NCBI RefSeq assembly: GCF_018687715.1
Contig: NC_056756.1
Coordinates: 35,552,480-35,616,479, forward strand
Length of the DNA stretch: 64,000 nt
Source: Carya illinoinensis
Lineage: Eukaryota > Streptophyta > Magnoliopsida > Fagales > Juglandaceae
Direction: 5' to 3'
In this document: one piece after another, positions 21,624-33,896 of the stretch
How positions within the stretch are numbered: position 1 is the first letter of the stretch
Layout of the letters: each line of letters begins with the position of its first letter
Made by a program: the position numbers and the translations under genes
Notes under the pieces: generated by a model
Told to the model about the DNA's origin: nothing
The model's database searches: none
The model's input: the letters and a program-made list of their open reading frames with translations, nothing else

Positions 21624-23237
21624 TTGCCTTTCATACCAGAGCCCACTCAGTCCTCAAGTGAGGAAAGCCCACTATTGGAGCTGAAAGACCTTCCAAAGGA
21701 GCTAAAATATGCTTATCTGGGACCTGAGGAGTCTTTTCTAGTGGTAATCTCATCTCAGCTCACTGCTGAGCATGAGAGTAAGTTGCTTGGCGTGTTAGTA
21801 CAACACAAGTCTGACATTGGGTGGACCATTGCTGACATGAGAGGTATAAATCCCATAACTTCCACCCATAGAATTTATTTAGAGGAAGGATCTAAACCCT
21901 CTAGGGAGATGTAGAGAAGATTGAACCCTACATTGAAAGAGGTAGTTAAGAAAGAAGTCCTGAAATTATTAGACATAGGTATTATTTACCCTATAGCAGA
22001 TAGTCAATGGGTAAGCCCCATTCAAGTGGTACCAAAACAATCTGGTATCACAGTGGTCAAGAATGAAAAAGGGGAATTAATACCTACTAGAATGACAACT
22101 GGATGGAGAATGTGCATAGACTATAGGAAGCTGAATGCAGCTTCTAGGAAAGACCATTTTCCTCTGCCTTTCTTTGACCAAATCTTAGAAAAGGTGGCTG
22201 GGCATGAATTTTATTGCTTTCTAGATGGCTATTATGGGTATTACCAAATTGAAATTGCCCCTGAGGACCAATAAAAGACAACATTTACATTTCCTTTTGG
22301 GACTTTTGCTTTCAAAAAATGCCCTTTGGCCAGTGCAATGCCCATGCCACCTTTCAAAGTTTTTATATATGATTTTTCAGTGTTTAGAAAAAGTTTTGAC
22401 ACACATTTAGCTAACCTAAAAATTGTTTTGGCCAGGTGTGAAGAAAAGCAATAACTGCTTAACTGGGAGAAGTGTCATTTTATGGTATAACAAGAAATAG
22501 TCCTTGGGCACATTGTGTCTGAAAGGGGTATTGAGGTCAACAAATCTAAAGTGGAACTGGTTGCAAACTTTTCTATCCCTAGAAGTGTAAAAGACATAAG
22601 ATTAGTTTTAGGCCATGTTGGTTTCTATAGGAGATTCATAAAAAACTTTAGTTCAATCTCAAAACCTTTATGCCATTTGTTGATGCGTGATGTTAGTTTT
22701 ACTTGGTCTGAAGAGTGTCAAACTGCCTTTATCCAGTTCAAAGCTAACCTCATTATTGCCCCTATAATTCAACTGCCTGATTGGACATTGCCATTTGAGA
22801 TAATATGTGATGCCAGTGATTTTGCTGTTAGGGCAGCATTAGGCCAGAGAAAAAATAAACTGCCTCATGTGATATACTATGCTAGCAAAACCTTAAATAA
22901 TGCTCAGAAAAATTACTCTACTACAGAGAAGGAATTGCTAGCTGTAGTATTTTCATTAGAAAAGTTTAGGGCTTATTTGCTTGGTTCTCCTGTCATTATC
23001 TTTACTGACCATGCTGCATTGAGATTTCTGTTAACAAAAAAATATGCAAAACCTAGGCTCATTAGGTGGATCCTTTTATTACAAGAATTTAACATTAACA
23101 TAAAGGATAAGAAAGTGGTGGAAAATGTTGTAGCAGATCACTTGTCTCGGGTTACGTTGGACTCAACCATTCAAAATCCCCCTATTTCTAAATCTTTTCC
23201 TGACGAGAATCTATTTGCAGTCAATATTTTACCCTAG
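21624..23237 (+). pseudogene. Athila-like reverse transcriptase and RNase H
   Basis: Reverse transcriptase motifs are present in order: GWRMCIDYRKLNAASRKDHFPLPF, then the palm, then KMPFGQCNAHATFQ. A stop lies at 22272-22274. Near 22360-22385 a deletion has removed most of the catalytic (Y/F)xDD box, leaving only DFSVF. Another frame resumes with [18 protein letters not shown], followed by RNase H ([36 protein letters not shown]). The polymerase cannot be active. Confidence 0.85.
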
Positions 23238-23439
23238 TGTGCTGACTTGCTGAACTTTCTAGTGACAGGTCAAACTCCAGCCCATTGGACAGCATAGGAC
23301 ATCAAAAGAATGAAAGCTGAGGCTAAATTTTTCTTTTATGATGAACCTTACCTTTTTAAATATTGCTCTGACCAAATAATTAGGAAATGTGTTCCTGATA
23401 TGAATTTTTTTCCATACTCACTTTTTGCCATTCTAAAGC

Positions 23440-24580
23440 TTGTGGTGGGCATTTTTCTGCTCACAAAATTGTAGCTAAGATTTTACAAATTGGTTTTTAT
23501 TGGCCAACAATGATCAACGACATTTACATTTTTTACAAATCTTGTGAACCTTGTCAAAAACTAGGGGGAATTACTAAAAGAAACATTGTTGTGGCATAGA
23601 CTTTATGGGACCATTTCCCTCCTCTTTTGGTTACCTCTACATTTTGCTTGCTATTGATTATGTGTCAAAATGGGTTGACGCCATGCCATCCAAAAACTAT
23701 GACCATCACATTGTCTTGAAATTTCTTAAAGAAAATATTTTTGCACGGTTCAGTATGCCCAAGGCCATAATCAGTGATAATGGGTCCCATTTTTGTAATA
23801 AACCCTTTGCTGTTTTAATGAAAAAATATGGGATCCATCACAAGGTTTCCACACCATACCATCCTCAGACCAATGGCCAAGCTAAATTAGCCAATAGGGA
23901 GATCAAACATATTTTTGAGAAAACTGTCAGCCCTAATAAAAATGATCGGTCTGTAAGGTTATCTGATGCACTTTGGGCATATAGGACTACTTACAAAACT
24001 ATTTTGGGAATGTCACCATATAGACTAGTCTATGGTAAAGCATGTCACTTGCCTGTAGACTAGTGAGGGTTTTATTAATAAACTCGGGCTGGCATCACTA
24101 TTGGACAAGTGATTGCTCACTCTCCTTAAAAAAAAAAAATGTCACTTGTCTGTAGAGGTAGAACACAAAGCTTACTGGGCCATTAAACAGTTTAATTTTG
24201 ATGCTGACCAATCTAGTTCATCTAGGAAGCTGCAGATTGCTGAGTTGGCAGAACTTTGAAGGGATGCTTATGACAATGCCAAATTGTCTAAAGAGCATAT
24301 GAAGCACTTTCACGAGAAACATATCCAAAGGAAATCTTTCTACCCAGACCAACAAGTGCTGCTATACAACTCTAGATTACACCTCTTCCTTGGAAAGTTG
24401 AAATCTCGATGGAGTGGCCCTTATATGGTAAAAGCTGTGACTTCCCATAGAGCTATGGAACTTCTAAACCCTCAGAATGATAACACCTTCAAATTTAATG
24501 GCCAGAGACTAAAACAATTTTTCTCAAACTTTTCGCTTGAAGAGACCACTCTAAATCTCCTTAATCCCATTTCCTTTTAA
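23440..24580 (+). pseudogene. Athila-like integrase, split by a small retroposon
   Basis: The zinc region (FYKSCEPCQKLGG) is followed by the core [24 protein letters not shown], the second Asp in [11 protein letters not shown], and [16 protein letters not shown]. In relatives the residue after NGQA/V is the catalytic Glu; here it is Lys. The frame stops at 24061-24063 inside a 79-bp insertion and resumes at about 24157 with the C-terminal domain (LGKLKSRWSGPYMVK). Confidence 0.85.
24060..24138 (+). mobile_element. 5'-truncated non-LTR retroposon 3' end (79 bp) with target duplication
   Basis: An insert ending in 12 A is flanked by ATGTCACTTGCCTGTAGA (24042-24059) and ATGTCACTTGTCTGTAGA (24139-24156), an 18-bp duplication with one mismatch. 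The insert's last 60 bases look like the 3' end of a LINE or SINE. It truncates the integrase frame. Confidence 0.8.
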
Positions 24581-24646
24581 ATAAGTGCCTAAACTTATTA
24601 ATAAGGTTTCTCTTTGGAGTGTAGTATTTTTTTCTTCTGTGCATAT

Positions 24647-26733
24647 TGTGACACCTCCAAATCCCCACGCACTGACACGGAGAAATCGAGACGTCCGGAT
24701 GGTGACAACCCGGGTCACCACCCTATCGACGAGTGCCAAGTGTGTGCAAAAGCAACATATGTGCACGAAGAAACACGCAGCGGATAACGAGAGTCATATA
24801 ACTAAGTACCAGAATTTTCTTAATATAATACAAGCTGTTTAAAACATACATAATTAAAATATTACAAAAAAACAAATATAGTTTTAAACTAAATACAAAG
24901 CATAAACTTCAGCACCCCGGCGGAGCCGCATCCTCGGGCTCAGCCTCCTCCTCCTCCTCGAATCCTGCACTAAAATCTACAGAACCAAAAATGGTACCGT
25001 AGGTAAGTAAAATCTAAACACCACCAGATAAAAGCATATAGAACTCAAACAATCTGCATGAAGTGATGCCAATGCGTAAAACCCATAAAAACATATTTTT
25101 CCACGCACGCCAAAAATCCCATTTGGCCCAAAAATATATCCTTTCCAAATATCACGCCAAAAGTCACATTTGGCCCAGATCCATCTCAACCCATTATCCA
25201 CTTAATCCGTATGCACCATGACATCCCCTAGGGGTCATCCACACACCCTGGCTCCAGTGCCACACCGTAGGTTACGATCACGCATGTGACACCTAACGAG
25301 CGATGCCCAGTTCCGCGCCCCGAGCGTATGTAGCCAAGCATCCTCTAGCCCTCGCCAGCAAAGGGCCACGGAGTCGGTGCGTAGAGCGATGCCAGGTTCC
25401 GTGCCCGGCGCGTTCGTAGCCAAGCATCCCCTAGCCCCCGCTCCCGTCGTCGCCCAGCGAGAACTCAGGGGACGTCACTCAGTTTATTCCACTCCTGAGT
25501 GACCAGAGGAGCTCCACCGAGATAATACCCCATTCCGGCTTGGGGTCGTGATACACAAGCACCCGAAAATCCACTTACGCCAATAAAACAGGCTTTTCTC
25601 AATTAAATAAAAATGCATGTGCATGCACCATGTAAATGCGATATTAATGCACAAAATAATCAACCATCCATAAATCAACAAAACCAAGCACTCCGTCCAC
25701 AACCCATCCAACCCCCGAACTCCTCGGACTCAGTCCGGAATCAGCCAACCAACAGATAAATATTTATTGAATGAGCAAAATATATTTAAATCTAAAAGTA
25801 GAGTTTGGAAAATACTTATAGTGCTATATGGTATTTTTAGAAAGCTTGCGGCGTTGCAAACGGCGGAAAAAAAAGCAACGTAACAGTGAAAATTTACTGT
25901 GGCCGTGGGTTGTAAAATACCCACTTTTGAACGGGGACAAACCAGGGCTTGCGATTGATAGGGAATGGTCTAAGGATGATTATGAAGCTATTGGAAGTGG
26001 TGGTTGGCCGTGGGTGGCGGCGGAAACGGCGGAGAGAGGCCGGATTTCCCAAAATGGAAAGTTAGCTCGTGGGAGCTGTTCTGGTGGCTATTAGGGGCCG
26101 AAAATGGGTGGGTTAGGACGGCAAGGGACCGGTCATGAAGTGGTGGCCGAAGATGGAGCAATGGCCGTGGATCGAGGCAAAAACCGTGGGAGCTTCAAGG
26201 GCGTTTTTCGGCCAAACGGCTAGCCGGATGGGGCTGAGGTTCGGTGGGAAGGTGCACCGGAGGGAGAGGCTTCGACCGGTGGGGGCGGTGTGCCGCACGG
26301 GGCTGGACGGCGGTGGGTCGAGGGCAGAAGGCAGCTCCGGCGTGGGAGAGGAGAGAGAGAGAGAGCCGATCGGGAGAGGAAGGAAGAAGAAAAAGAAAAG
26401 AAAGAAAAAAGAGAGAAAAAAAAAAGAAAGAAGAAAAAGAAAAGAAAGAAAAAAGTGAAAAGAAAAAAGAAAGAAGAAAAAGAAAAGAAAAAAAAGGAAA
26501 AAGGAAAAAGAGATGTAGGAAAGAGATGAGGTCCAAACCTCACTCCGGGAAAACAAAACAAAACCGCCGAGAAAGAGATTAAAAACTGCAAAACGACTAA
26601 AATAAATAAAACACAACATCAAATAAATTAAAAACCAATTTTAAAACGTAATAAATTAAAATAATTAAACTAATATATTAATTAAAATAAAACAACCCTT
26701 CAGTGAAAATACATGCAAAAGCGGGTCATTACA
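24647..26733 (-). repeat. 3' LTR of the chromovirus
   Basis: Runs from TGTGACACC to GTCATTACA on the plus strand and matches 31804-33891. It contains a GA-rich low-complexity tract (26340-26515) whose open frames in several phases are artefacts. Confidence 0.94.
26340..26515. repeat. Purine-rich low-complexity tract in the chromovirus LTR
   Basis: Almost only A and G on the plus strand, as GAAAGAAAAAG units. The counterpart at about 33492-33668 differs in length, as expected from slippage. Confidence 0.85.
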
Positions 26734-26750
26734 TCCTCCCCCCCTTAAAA
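26734..26750 (-). other. Polypurine tract of the chromovirus
   Basis: On the minus strand, TTTTTAAGGGGGGGAGG-like sequence abuts the LTR start TGTAATGACC and is preceded by CGAGGACGAAATTT, the common chromovirus ending. Confidence 0.85.
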
Positions 26751-26850
26751 ACAAATTTCGTCCTCGAAATTTACAAGATCAACCACCAACTTAAAACAAG
26801 CCACATAAAAACACATAAACCATCTGTGACCAAGATTAAGATACATACAT

Positions 26851-29800
26851 TCATCCTTCAAACAAGTATGGGTACTGCTCCCTCATGTCCGCTACTCGCT
26901 CCCAAGAGAAGTCTTGAGCTAACGGATCTCCCCAAGCCACCTTAACCAGAGGTATCGTCGTGGACCTCAACTGTTGCTCCTTCCAATCCATGATCTGCGA
27001 CGGAACAACCTCATAAGTGAGATCCGGTTGCAACTGAATACCCTCTGGGTCGACGAAGCGTGGTTCTTGCTGTCCAAAGCTCTTCTTCAGGGATGATACG
27101 TGGAAGACATCGTGAATATCCCCAAAATACTCTGGCAAAGCAACTCTATAGGCGACGGACCCTACCTTCTCTAGAATCTGAAAAGGGCCGACATACCTCG
27201 GATCCAACTTCCTCTTCTTACCAAAACGCTTAACACCTCTCATGGGAGAGACTTTAAGGTAAACCCAATCACCAACTTCAAAAGATAACTCTCTCCTCCT
27301 GGTATCAGCGTAACTTTTCTGGCGACTCTGAGCTGCCGCCATTTTATCTCTAATGATCTGGACTTGGCTTTGCATCTCTTGAATTATTTCGGGTCTAATA
27401 ATCCTACTCTCCCCGACTTCATCCCAACACAAGGGCGACCTGCACTTTCTCCCATAAAGAGCTTCATAGGGAGCCATCTATATGGTCGCGTGGAAGCTAT
27501 TATTATATGCAAACTCGATGAGCGGCAAATGGTTTTCCCAACTCCCTTGAAATTCCATGACACATGCTCGCAACATGTCTTCAAGGGTCTGAATGGTGCG
27601 CTCTGATTGGCAGTCTGTCTGCGGGTGATATGCAGTACTGAACTTCAACTTAGTACCCAAAGCTGCCTGCAAACTCTTCCAGAACTGCGACGTGAACCTC
27701 GGGTCTCCTTGATATACAAGCGGGTCAACTTACCCAAGGAATCAGTGTTATTAACAGGCAGGAAATGAGCACTTTTCGTTAACCGGTCAACAATCACCCA
27801 AACAGAATTTTTCCCACTTGGCGTTCTCGGCAAACCCACTACAAAGTCCATCGTGATGTCATCCTATTTCCACTCAGGAATAGGGAGGGGTTGGAGCATA
27901 CCTGTAGGTCTTTGATGCTCGGCCTTCACTTGACGGCATGTGTGGCATTTCTCAACATATAAGGCAATATCTTTCTTCATTCCATCCCACCAGTAATTTT
28001 TCTTCAAGTCCCGATACATCTTTGTACTGCTGGGATGAACTGAATAAGGGGCAACATGAGCTTCTGCCATGATCCACTCTTTGAATTCTGAATCTTTAGG
28101 GACCACTCTGCGATCTCGGAACCGAAGTATCCCATCTTTATCCATGCTATAATGCAACGGCCCTCGAGATTTTCTGACTCTTTTTCTGATATTCAGCAGC
28201 TTCGGATCCTTCCTTTGAAGAGTCTTCAATTCTTCAAAATCGATTACCCGAATATCAAGAACTGAAGATAAAATCTCTTCTTACTGCGAACTCTCAATAA
28301 GGAGCCTTCTCATCCCACAAAGCAACGAATCCAATTCTGACGGCTCGGCTTCATCTTCCAAGTGCGACTTTCGGCTCAAAGCATCGGCAACTATACTAGC
28401 CTTCCCCGATGGTACTTGATCTCACACTGATAGTCACTAATTAGCTCTAGCCATCGCCTCTGCCTCATGTTCAAATTTTTCTCGGAAAACAAATGCTTCA
28501 AGCTCTTGTGATCAGTAAATACCTCGCAAGCTTCCCCATACAAGAAGTGCCGCCAGATCTTGAGAGCAAAAACAATCGCAGCCAATTCTAAATCGTGCGT
28601 CGGATAATTCTTCTCATGGTCCTTTAGCTGACGAGATGCATAGGCAACAACCCGTCCTTCCTGCATAAGGACACAACCCAAACCAAACTTAGACGCATCA
28701 CTGAAGACTACGAATGGCTTATGCGGTTCTTGGAGCGCTAACACTGGTGCCGTCGTCAACCTGTTCTTTAATTCTTGGAAGCTTCTCTCACACTTATCTG
28801 ACCAAACAAATTCTGTATTCTTCCGAGTCAAAGCTGTGAGAGGTCTGGATAGGCGAGCAAATCCCTCCACAAATCTTCGGTAGTATCCTGCGAGCCCCAA
28901 GAAACTCCGGATCTCGTGCACTGTAGTCGAGCGCTGCCATGACAAAATGGCTTCTACCTTACTAGGATCAACAGCCATACCGTCTCGGGAAATTACATGC
29001 CCAAGAAATTTAACTTCTTCCAACCAGAATTCACACTTGCTGAGCTTGGCGTACAATTGGTGTTCTCTCAATTTCCCAAGTACCAAACGAAGATGATACA
29101 CATGCTCTTCAACATCTCGGGAATAAATCAGAATATCATCGATGAATACTACCACAAAGGAATCTAGATAAGGTCGAAATACTCGATTCATTAAATCCAT
29201 GAAGGCAGCAGGGGCATTAGCTAGCCCAAACGGCATCACCTTAAATTCATAATGCCCATACCTCGACCTGAAGGCAGTTTTAGGCACATCCTTGTCTCTG
29301 ATCCTCAGCTGGTAGTATCCCGACCTCAGATCAATCTTCGAGAACACGGCTGCTCCTTGAAACTGATCAAATAAATCATCTATCCGCGGGAGAGGGTATT
29401 TATTTTTGATGGTCACCTTATTCAATTCCCGATAATCTATGCACATACGGGGGGTTCCATCTTTCTTTCTAACAAACAAAACTGGTGCACCCCACGGTGA
29501 AGTACTAGGCTGAATAAATCTCTTCTCTACCAGCTCTTGCAACTGAGTCTTCAACTCTTTTAATTCAGTCGGTGCCATGCGATAAGGAGCTTTATGCACA
29601 GGAGCCGCTCCAGGTTCCAAGTCTATAACAAATTCCATTTCCCGCACAGGGAGTAGTCTGGGCAAGTCATCCACAAACACATCGGGGAATTCTTCCACAA
29701 CTGGAATGTCTGCCAAAGACTTCTTCTCAGACGGCGTGGACACCATCTGAACCAAGAATACATCTGCTCCCCATGCAATCTCTTTTCCTGCTTGAATTGC

Positions 29801-30189
29801 CGATATAATTATCGGCTTTTCTTTTAACTTACTCCATGCAAATTCCAGACAATCACCATCTGGAAGCTGAAAGCTAATTATCCGATTTCTGCAATTAATA
29901 CTCGCAGAATATCGGTATAGCCAATCCATCCCGAGGATGATATCAAAACCCAACAGCTTAAACACCACCAAATCGGCATCCAAAAACCTTTCCTCAAAAT
30001 TTAACGGGCATCCCAAAGCAACCTTGGAACACCACACCATTTCACCATCGGGTAGAGCCACTACCATAGACTTCGGCAATGGTTCCGTGACCAAATTACA
30101 CACCCGAGCAAAAGTGGAAGATACAAACGACTGTGACGCACCGGAATCAAACAAAGTGCATGCATAAAACTCATACAAATGGACTCTTC
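26851..30189 (-). pseudogene. Chromovirus Pol: protease, RT, RNase H, integrase, chromodomain-like tail
   Basis: It begins right after the intron. Protease has [12 protein letters not shown]. Reverse transcriptase has [31 protein letters not shown] and catalytic FIDDILIYS. RNase H has [23 protein letters not shown] and [10 protein letters not shown]. After a one-base deletion near 28391-28400 the frame continues with the integrase zinc region (CHTCRQVKAEH) and core (DFVVGLPRTPSG). About 40 bp are missing near 27700, removing the second catalytic Asp region. Stops lie near 28280, 27866 and 27478. The C-terminal part has the GPFQILEKVGSVAYRVALP module and a chromodomain-like end (PLVKVAWGD, SWERVADMREQYPYLF). 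The protein is inactive as it stands. Confidence 0.9.
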
Positions 30190-30286
30190 CTGAACCAAAC
30201 ACATTAACCCATGAAATCCAAAAAAACAAAGGAGAAACCAAAAATACCAAAAATTAAATCCAACTTAAAATTAAATAAATCCATAC
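30190..30286 (-). other. 97-bp intron at the gag/protease junction of the chromovirus
   Basis: On the minus strand ACAG/GTATGG (donor at 30286) and GGTTCAG/GAAG (acceptor ending at 30190) flank 97 bp of very T-rich sequence with a branch-like GGTTAAT about 20 bases before the acceptor. Gag read without splicing stops inside it (TAA at about 30204-30206). Removing it joins VITG directly to [16 protein letters not shown] in one frame, which is how intron-less relatives read. The length is not a multiple of three, so splicing decides between Gag and Gag-Pol. Confidence 0.72.
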
Positions 30287-31501
30287 CTGTAATTACTCCA
30301 GCATCATGGGTCGCTAGTGCCTCATCATCCACCTCTCCGGGTGTGACAGCATAAACCCGGGCTTGCACTGCTTGTCTTGGGTTGGTTCTTCCACCGTGTC
30401 TACCTCCACGGCTTCCTTGAACTTTGACGGGGCACTCACGAGCAATATGCCCCACTTGGCCGCACCGGTAACACTGGGGTCCACTACTCAGCCGACACTC
30501 GCCCTCATGAGCTCTATTACATACTTCACAAATTGGCACCCGTCCTTCCATACGAACACCTGAGGACGTTTGAGGTCAAGTTCCGGTCTGCTGACCAAAT
30601 TTCTGAGGCGAACCCGAGCGTCTTCCTTCACCAGAAAAACTCTGCCTCGTATGTCCTGGAGGGGAGCCCATACTCAGATTATTTTCTCGCTCCACAAGGG
30701 TGGCCACATCCACTAATTCCTGAAAAGTGGATATCCAATGGCTGACCACCATACGGCGTATATCAGGGCGTAGTCCCTCCTGAAAATGATCAGCTCGCAT
30801 CTCCTCTGTGGTGATAAGGTGGGGAGCAAATCGCCCAAGTTCTATGAATCTCCGGGCGTACTGTTCCACTGTCGCGCCCCCTTGGACCAGATTTGAGAAC
30901 TCTCTTGCCTTTTGCTTCCTTACTGCTGCGGGAAAGAAGCGGTCATTAAATTCTTTCTTGAAGCGCTACTAGGTCACAGCAGCGAAAGATCCCAATTCTG
31001 ATTCCGGCATCACCCTCTTGGTATCCCACCAATCAGATGCGGTACCTTGCAACAGATAGCTGGCGTAGAGTACCTGTTGCCCCTCGGTGCATCCACACAC
31101 CTCAAATGTTCTTTCCAGGTCTTTGATCCATTTTCCAGCTTGAAGTGGATCCTCTTCTCCAGTGAAGTGTGGAGTTCTATGTGCCAGGAAGCGCTCATAG
31201 GTGCATCCGGCTTGCACCATGCTACTAGACCCTCCTGGGTACATCCAAGGCCCTCCCTGATATGGCCAAGGACCTCCTAGTTGTGGCCAAAACCCTCCTT
31301 GCTGTGGACAAGGCCCTCCTTGTTATGGCCAGGGACCCCCTTGTGGTGGCCAAGGTCCTCCTTGTTATGGCCAAGGCCCTGTCTGTTGAGGCCTAATATT
31401 CTGCTGCATGAACTCCGTCATCTCCCGTATTGCTTCGGCTATGGAGTCATCTCTTGAGGTATTGCCCTTGGCTCCTGAGTAGATTTCCTTGGTCTCCCCA
31501 T
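30287..31501 (-). pseudogene. Chromovirus Gag, several stops
   Basis: A likely start is the ATG at 31501-31499. The N-terminus is a Gly/Pro/Trp-rich heptad repeat, followed by the Gag core (FTGEEDPLQAGKWIKDLER, LLQGTASDWWDT, RFKKEFNDRFFPAAVRKQK, ELGRFAPHLITTEEMRADHF). A CCHC knuckle CYRCGQVGHIAREC precedes the exon end at VITG. Stops occur in the repeat, twice in tandem near 30969-30974, and near 30573. Most look like C-to-T or G-to-A changes. Start position and early frame are uncertain. Confidence 0.82.
31236..31391 (-). repeat. 21-bp tandem repeats coding QGGPWPx heptads in Gag
   Basis: About seven units of 21 bp read GGPWPxQ on the minus strand, some now carrying TAA. This is a low-complexity proline/tryptophan repeat at the Gag N-terminus. 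Confidence 0.75.
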
Positions 31502-31789
31502 TTTTTTCCTGTCACCACAACCTTTGACCCCCTTTCAGAAAATAAAAACAAATAAAACCAACAACAAACAAAAACAGAACCACAGACCAACACCACATCA
31601 CAGAAAACAAAAGAAACCAACTTGCAAAAACATAACTAAATAAATAAAAACAAACAAACAAGCTCAAACAAATAAAGCAAATAAAACAAATTAAATAGCT
31701 GTACTTAACATAATTTTTTTTTTAAAACACAACCTTAAAAATATTCTGGTACTGCCTACGGGACATGTGGTTTTATCCAGAACCAAACC

Positions 31790-31801
31790 GCTCTGATACC
31801 A
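31790..31801 (-). other. Primer binding site of the chromovirus
   Basis: Minus strand TGGTATCAGAGC, two bases after the 5' LTR end GGCGTCACA. Confidence 0.9.
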
Positions 31802-31803
31802 CC

Positions 31804-33891
31804 TGTGACGCCCTCAAATCCCCATGCACGGACATGGAGAAATCGAAACGTCCGGATGGTGACAACCCGGGTCACCACCCTATCGACGAGTGCCAAGTGT
31901 GTGCAAAAGCAACATATGTACACGAAGAAACACGCAGCGGATAACGAGAGTCATATAACTAAGTACCAGAATTTTCTTAATATAATACAAGCTGTTTAAA
32001 ACATACATAATTAAAATATTACAAAAACACAAATATAGTTTTAAACTAAATTCAAAGCATAAACTTCAGCACCCAGGCGGAGCCGCATCCTCAGGCTCAG
32101 CCTCCTCCTCCTCCTCGAATCCTGCACCAAAATCTACGGAACCAAAAATGGTACCGCAGGTAAGTAAAATCCAAACACCAGATAAAAGCATATATAACTC
32201 AAACAATATGCATGAAGTGATGCCAATGCGTAAAACCCATAAAAACATATTTTTCCACGCACGCCAAAAATCCCATTTGGCCCAAAAACATATCCTTTCC
32301 AAATATCACGCCAAAAGTCACATTTGGCCCATATCCACCTCAACCCATTATCCACTTAATCTGTATGCACCATGACCTCCCCTAAAGGTCATCCGCACAC
32401 CCTAGCTTCAGTGCTACACCGCAAGTTACGACCACGCATGTGACACCTAACGAGCGATGCCCAGTTTTGTGCCCCGCGTGTTCGTAGCGAAGCATCCTCT
32501 AGCCCTCGCCAGTGAAGGGCCACGGAGTCGGTGTGTAGAGCGATGCCCGGTTCTGCCGCCGGTGCGTTCGTAGCCAAGCATCCCCTAGCCCCCGCTCCCG
32601 TCGTCGCCCAGCGACAACTCAAGGGACGTCACTCAGTTTATTCCACTCCCGAGTGACCAGAGGAGCTCCACCGAGATAATACCCCATCCCGGCTTGGGGT
32701 CGTGATACACACGCACCCGAAAATCCACTTACGCCAATAAAACAGGCTTTTCTCAATTAAATAAAAATGCATGTGCATGCACCATGTAAATGCGATATTA
32801 ATGCACAAATCAACAAAACCAAGCACTCCGTCTACAACCCATCCGACCCCCAAACTCCTCGGACTCAGTCCGGAATCAGCCAACCAATAGATAAATATTT
32901 ATTGAATGAGTAAAATATATTTAAATCTAAAAGTAGAGTTTGAAAAATACTTACAGCGCTATATGGTATTTTTAGAAAGCTTGCGGCGTTGCAAACGGCG
33001 GAGAAAAAGCAACGTAACAGTGAAAATTCACTGTGGCTGTGGGTTGTAAAATACCCACTTTTGAACGGGGACAAACCAGAGCTTGGGATTGATAGGGAAT
33101 GGTCTAGGGATGATTATGAAGCTATTGGAAGTGGTGGTTGGCAGTGGGTGGCGGCAGAAACTGCGGAGAAAGGCCGAATTTCCCAAAATGGAAAGCTAGC
33201 TCATGGGAGCTGTGCCGGTGGCTATTAGGGGCCGAAAATGGGTGGGTTAGGACGGCAAGGGACCGGTGATGAAGTGGTGAAGAAGTGGTGGCCGGAGGTG
33301 GAGCGACGGCGGTGGATCGAGGCAAAAACCGTGGGAGCTTCAAGGGCATTTTCCGGCCAAACGGCTGGCCGGATGGGGCTGAGGTTGGATGGGGAGGTGC
33401 GCCGGAGGGAGAGGCTTCGACCGGTGTGGGTGGTGTGCCGCACAGGGCTAGACGGCGGCGGGTCGAGGGCAGAAGGTAGCTCCGGCGTGGGAGAGGAGAG
33501 AGAGAGAGAGAGAGCCGATCGGGAGAGGAAGGAAAAAGAAAAAGAAAAGAAAGAAAAAAGAGAAAAAGAAAAAAGAAAGAAGAAAAAGAAAAGAAAAAAA
33601 AAGAGAAAAATAAAATAGAAAGAAGAAAAAGAAAAGAAAAAAAAGAAAAAGGGAAAAAGGGAAAAAGAGATGTAGGAAAGAGATGAGGTCCAAACCTCAC
33701 TCTGGGAAAACAAAACAAAACCGCCGAGAAAGAGATTAAAAACTGCAAAACGACTAAAATAAACAAAACACAACATCAAATAAATTAAAAACTAATTTTA
33801 AAACGCAATAAATTAAAATAATTAAACTAATATATTAATTAAAATAAAAACAACCATTCAGTGAAAATACACGCAAAAGCGGGTCATCACA
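31804..33891 (-). repeat. 5' LTR of the chromovirus
   Basis: Matches 24647-26733 with scattered substitutions and a few short indels. The proline- and phenylalanine-rich frames inside it are low-complexity artefacts. Confidence 0.94.
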
Positions 33892-33896
33892 CATAT

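Larger units (their letters stand above)
24647..33891 (-). mobile_element. Tekay-like chromovirus nested in the Athila-like element
   Basis: A minus-strand Gypsy element with 2087- and 2088-bp LTRs and a perfect CATAT duplication (24642-24646 and 33892-33896). The order on the minus strand is primer binding site, gag, intron, protease, reverse transcriptase, RNase H, integrase, chromodomain-like tail and polypurine tract. By eye the LTRs differ less than those of the two enclosing elements, so it is the youngest of the nest. The polyprotein nevertheless has several stops and small deletions. Confidence 0.95.

Noticed and set aside
26113..26622. Phe/Ser-rich and Lys/Arg-rich frames on both strands (and at 33122-33779)
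   Set aside because: They arise from a purine-rich low-complexity tract in the chromovirus LTRs and exist in several frames at once.
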